Assembly (NCBI GenBank): GCA_018055865.1
Contig: JAGPGR010000078.1
Span: forward strand, 1 to 7,454
Reading direction: 5' to 3'
Origin: Paludibacteraceae bacterium
GTDB lineage: Bacteria > Bacteroidota > Bacteroidia > Bacteroidales > Paludibacteraceae
DNA length: 7,454 nt
Part shown: positions 6,258 to 7,454 of the stretch, in pieces
Numbering within the stretch: the first letter of the stretch is position 1
Layout: every line of letters begins with the position of its first letter
Made by a program: the position numbers and the translations under genes
The notes under the pieces: generated by a model
Seen by the model: the letters and a program-made list of their open reading frames with translations, nothing else
Told to the model about the DNA's origin: nothing
Database searches by the model: none

Positions 6258-6460
6258 AATAAAAATAAAAAAAGTTGAATAAAAAAATTGTGATTACAAA
6301 AACAGCATAGAAAACGGAAGGTAAAAAAACACAATTTTCATTCAATAATAAATCTTGGAGAGAATTGTCGGATTTTGAACCAGGCGAAGAATACACTATC
6401 CTTTTCAACGGCAAAGAAAAACATTTTTTTTGAAAAGGCAATCAATAAATGCAAAAATAT
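6258..6460 (-). promoter_or_regulatory. Long AT-rich leader and promoter of the RRM gene
   Basis: Minus-strand TATTTTTG (6452-6459) matches TAnnTTTG exactly. Transcription from it would start near 6446 and give a leader of roughly 190 bases, long for an 81-codon gene. Near its 5' end CCTTTTCAA (6400-6408) and TTGAAAAGG (6430-6438) are perfect nine-base inverted repeats around a 21-base loop. Just before the ATG the mRNA has two U-tracts (plus strand 6264-6270 and 6281-6287). No gene on the minus strand is convincing here. A short plus-strand open frame is described separately. The -33 element is not evident. Confidence 0.4.
6311..6433 (+). pseudogene. Protein-like open frame without start codon (possible gene remnant)
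   Basis: From just after a TAG at 6308-6310 to the TGA at 6431-6433, 40 codons include FSFNNKSWRELSDFEPGEEY and TILFNGKEKHFF. The acidic, turn-rich pattern looks like a real beta-rich domain end rather than random AT-rich translation, and the stretch is clearly less AT-rich than its flanks. There is no ATG or GTG in frame; the only TTG (6365) is internal. I do not recognise the family. It may be a decayed C terminus, or chance on the antisense strand of the RRM leader. Confidence 0.3.
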
Positions 6461-6536
6461 TTGAAATTTAATTAATTAGCTGATATATTGATTTCTTTTT
6501 CTACCTATTAAAGTGAGACAAAAGTTTTTCTCCGGA

Positions 6537-6911
6537 TTATTTTACCACTATTTTTTTTCCAAAAGGCACAAAAGCCAGTTTCATTAGCTTAAAATGTTGA
6601 TTACCAAAAGGAATACCGATAATAGTAATGTAAAATATTACTCCAAAAGCTAAATGTGTCAGCGCAATAGGGAGTCCGCCCACAAAAAACCAGATAATAT
6701 TCATCACTACCGAAACACAGCCCGACGAAGTTTCGCTGTGAACCGCTTTCCGGCCGAAAGGTAACAGCGCCAGCTCAGCCAGTTTGAGCGATTGAAGTCC
6801 GAACGGAATGCCGATAATGGTAATCATCAGCGTAACGCTTGCCAGTACATATTCGATAGCAACAAAAATGCCGCCGAAAATAATCCAGATAATATTGCCT
6901 AATGTTTTCAT
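6537..6911 (-). CDS. yccF: YccF-family inner membrane protein
   Basis: The 124-residue protein is made of two similar halves. Residues 4-55 and 69-120 each contain N(I)IW, FxGG, a hydrophobic helix, TIIGIPFG and (V/L)PFG(R/K)K. This is the duplicated YccF domain, and the length is close to that of the family. IGIPFG is at 33-38 and 98-103, and PFGRK/PFGKK at 51-55 and 116-120. The function of YccF is not established: in other bacteria it is an inner membrane protein, sometimes next to DNA helicase or stress genes, and no such neighbour is seen here. The ATG at 6911 is the natural start because the first repeat begins at residue 4. The gene lies downstream of proA, 180 bases away, and probably has its own promoter. 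I see no clear terminator after it. Confidence 0.9.
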   Translation of the reverse strand: MKTLGNIIWIIFGGIFVAIEYVLASVTLMITIIGIPFGLQSLKLAELALLPFGRKAVHSETSSGCVSVVMNIIWFFVGGLPIALTHLAFGVIFYITIIGIPFGNQHFKLMKLAFVPFGKKIVVK

Positions 6912-6961
6912 AAATAGCCGCGGGGAAAATAATTGGATATTGGAAGTTAGTAATATGGTAT

Positions 6962-6993
6962 CTAATTCGAAATTAGTTAATTGTCCAAAAGTT
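6962..6993 (-). promoter_or_regulatory. Possible yccF promoter with adjoining palindrome
   Basis: Minus-strand AACTTTTG (6986-6993) matches TAnnTTTG in seven of eight positions. It would start a transcript near 6980 with a leader of about 70 bases. Directly downstream CTAATT-CGA-AATTAG (6962-6976) is a perfect six-base inverted repeat with a three-base centre. A regulator bound there would lie just past the start point. Both parts are short and AT-rich, so chance is possible. Confidence 0.25.
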
Positions 6994-7054
6994 TGATTGT
7001 TGATATTTTTTATTTATCTGTGTTAAATGAAGTATATTCTATAAATGCGGAGTG

Positions 7055-7091
7055 TTAAATTCCCCTTACCGGGGGCTAAGAGCCGGGGCTT
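7055..7091 (+). repeat. REP-like C-run/G-run element after proA (copy B)
   Basis: On the plus strand the blocks are TTAAATT, CCCC, TTACC, GGGGG, CTAAGAGCC, GGGGCTT. The order and spacing resemble copy A at 545-580 on the minus strand. On the proA transcript the region could fold, with GGCT-CTT-AGCC inside a CCCC/GGGG pairing, so it might also help end proA transcription, although no U-tract follows. It abuts the proA stop codon. Confidence 0.45.
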
Positions 7092-7454
7092 CTACCTTAC
7101 CTGCCCATCTCCTTCTATGAGCCACTTATACGAGCATAGCTCTTCCAGACCCATGGGACCACGTGCGTGCAGTTTCTGTGTGCTAATGCCTATTTCGGCA
7201 CCCAGTCCAAACTGAGCTCCATCAGTAAATGCAGTGGAAACGTTAGTGTATACGCAGGCTGCATCTACTTGTGCGGTAAAAAGTTGCATATTAGCTTCAT
7301 CTTCAGTTATCATACATTCGCTGTGGCGCGAGCTATATTGCGCGATGTGCTCAATGGCTTCAGCGATGTTTTCCACTGTTTTCACAGCCATTTTATAGTC
7401 CAGAAATTCAGTTCCGTAGCTATGCTCATCCGCTTTTTTCAGCAGATTATCGGG
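7092..7454 (-). CDS. proA: Gamma-glutamyl phosphate reductase ProA, C-terminal part (5' end beyond window)
   Basis: The frame is open from the right edge to a TAG at 7092-7094 and gives the last 120 residues. The family normally has about 415. [36 protein letters not shown] and the ending IEGDGQVR are diagnostic of ProA, the aldehyde-dehydrogenase-type enzyme. It reduces gamma-glutamyl phosphate to glutamate-5-semialdehyde with NADPH in cytoplasmic proline biosynthesis. The catalytic cysteine lies further N-terminal and is not in the window. The internal ATG at 7391 is not the start, since conserved ProA sequence ([20 protein letters not shown]) continues upstream of it. proB may lie beyond the right edge, but this cannot be seen. 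Confidence 0.95.
   Translation of the reverse strand, partial: PDNLLKKADEHSYGTEFLDYKMAVKTVENIAEAIEHIAQYSSRHSECMITEDEANMQLFTAQVDAACVYTNVSTAFTDGAQFGLGAEIGISTQKLHARGPMGLEELCSYKWLIEGDGQVR

Noticed and set aside
6400..6438. Inverted repeat CCTTTTCAA/TTGAAAAGG as a terminator for yccF
   Set aside because: It lies about 100 bases beyond the yccF stop and has no U-tract on its downstream minus-strand side. It also falls just past a better -7 element, so it is more likely part of the RRM leader.
6211..6441. 76-codon minus-strand frame overlapping the RRM gene start
   Set aside because: Its 3' end runs antiframe into the RRM coding region and its Phe/Tyr-rich middle is simply the translation of the T-rich leader.
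1..7454. CRISPR array, tRNA, insertion sequence or phage gene
   Set aside because: I read both strands and saw no regularly spaced repeats, cloverleaf with a TTCRANNC-type arm, transposase motif or phage protein.

Overview
The window looks like chromosomal DNA of a Bacteroidota bacterium, most likely order Bacteroidales or a close relative. Four things support this. It carries two type IX secretion system (T9SS) genes, porW and porX. It has a small stand-alone RRM RNA-binding protein of the Bacteroidetes kind. Several genes lack Shine-Dalgarno sites and have AT-rich leaders. Exact copies of the Bacteroidetes -7 promoter element TAnnTTTG sit upstream of three genes. I see no tRNA, rRNA, CRISPR array, insertion sequence or phage gene.

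Layout, left to right. Positions 1-543 (-) hold the N-terminal 181 residues of PorX, the T9SS response regulator, cut by the window edge. Positions 544-779 are an intergenic region with a dyad-symmetric operator candidate, a candidate porX promoter and a perfect 14-bp palindrome. Positions 780-4241 (-) encode PorW/SprE, a large TPR lipoprotein of the same system. Positions 4242-4497 are a divergent regulatory region. Positions 4498-4884 (+) encode a conserved small membrane-anchored protein of unknown function with an ECCGAHEVCE motif. It converges, with 9 bases between stop codons, on a CPBP-family intramembrane protease (4894-5763, -). Next comes a decayed C-terminal fragment of a glycerophosphodiester phosphodiesterase (5811-5951, +). 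Then follow an RRM protein gene with its terminator (5948-6257, -), a long structured AT-rich leader (6258-6460), a YccF-family membrane protein (6537-6911, -) and the C-terminal 120 residues of ProA (7092-7454, -), cut by the right edge.

Functionally the left half is a T9SS locus. PorW is a structural or accessory lipoprotein of the secretion machine, and PorX is the regulator that tunes it, here next to each other and co-oriented. The right half is housekeeping: proline biosynthesis, a membrane protein and an RNA-binding protein, each apparently with its own leader. GC-rich intergenic elements with alternating C-runs and G-runs occur before porX, after proA and, more weakly, before porW. 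They look like degenerate copies of one dispersed element.

I did not find a clearly new multi-gene system. The best leads are the uncharacterised cysteine-motif protein beside the T9SS genes, the apparent duplicated C-terminal domain of PorW, the operator-like dyad upstream of porX, and the unusual leader of the RRM gene.
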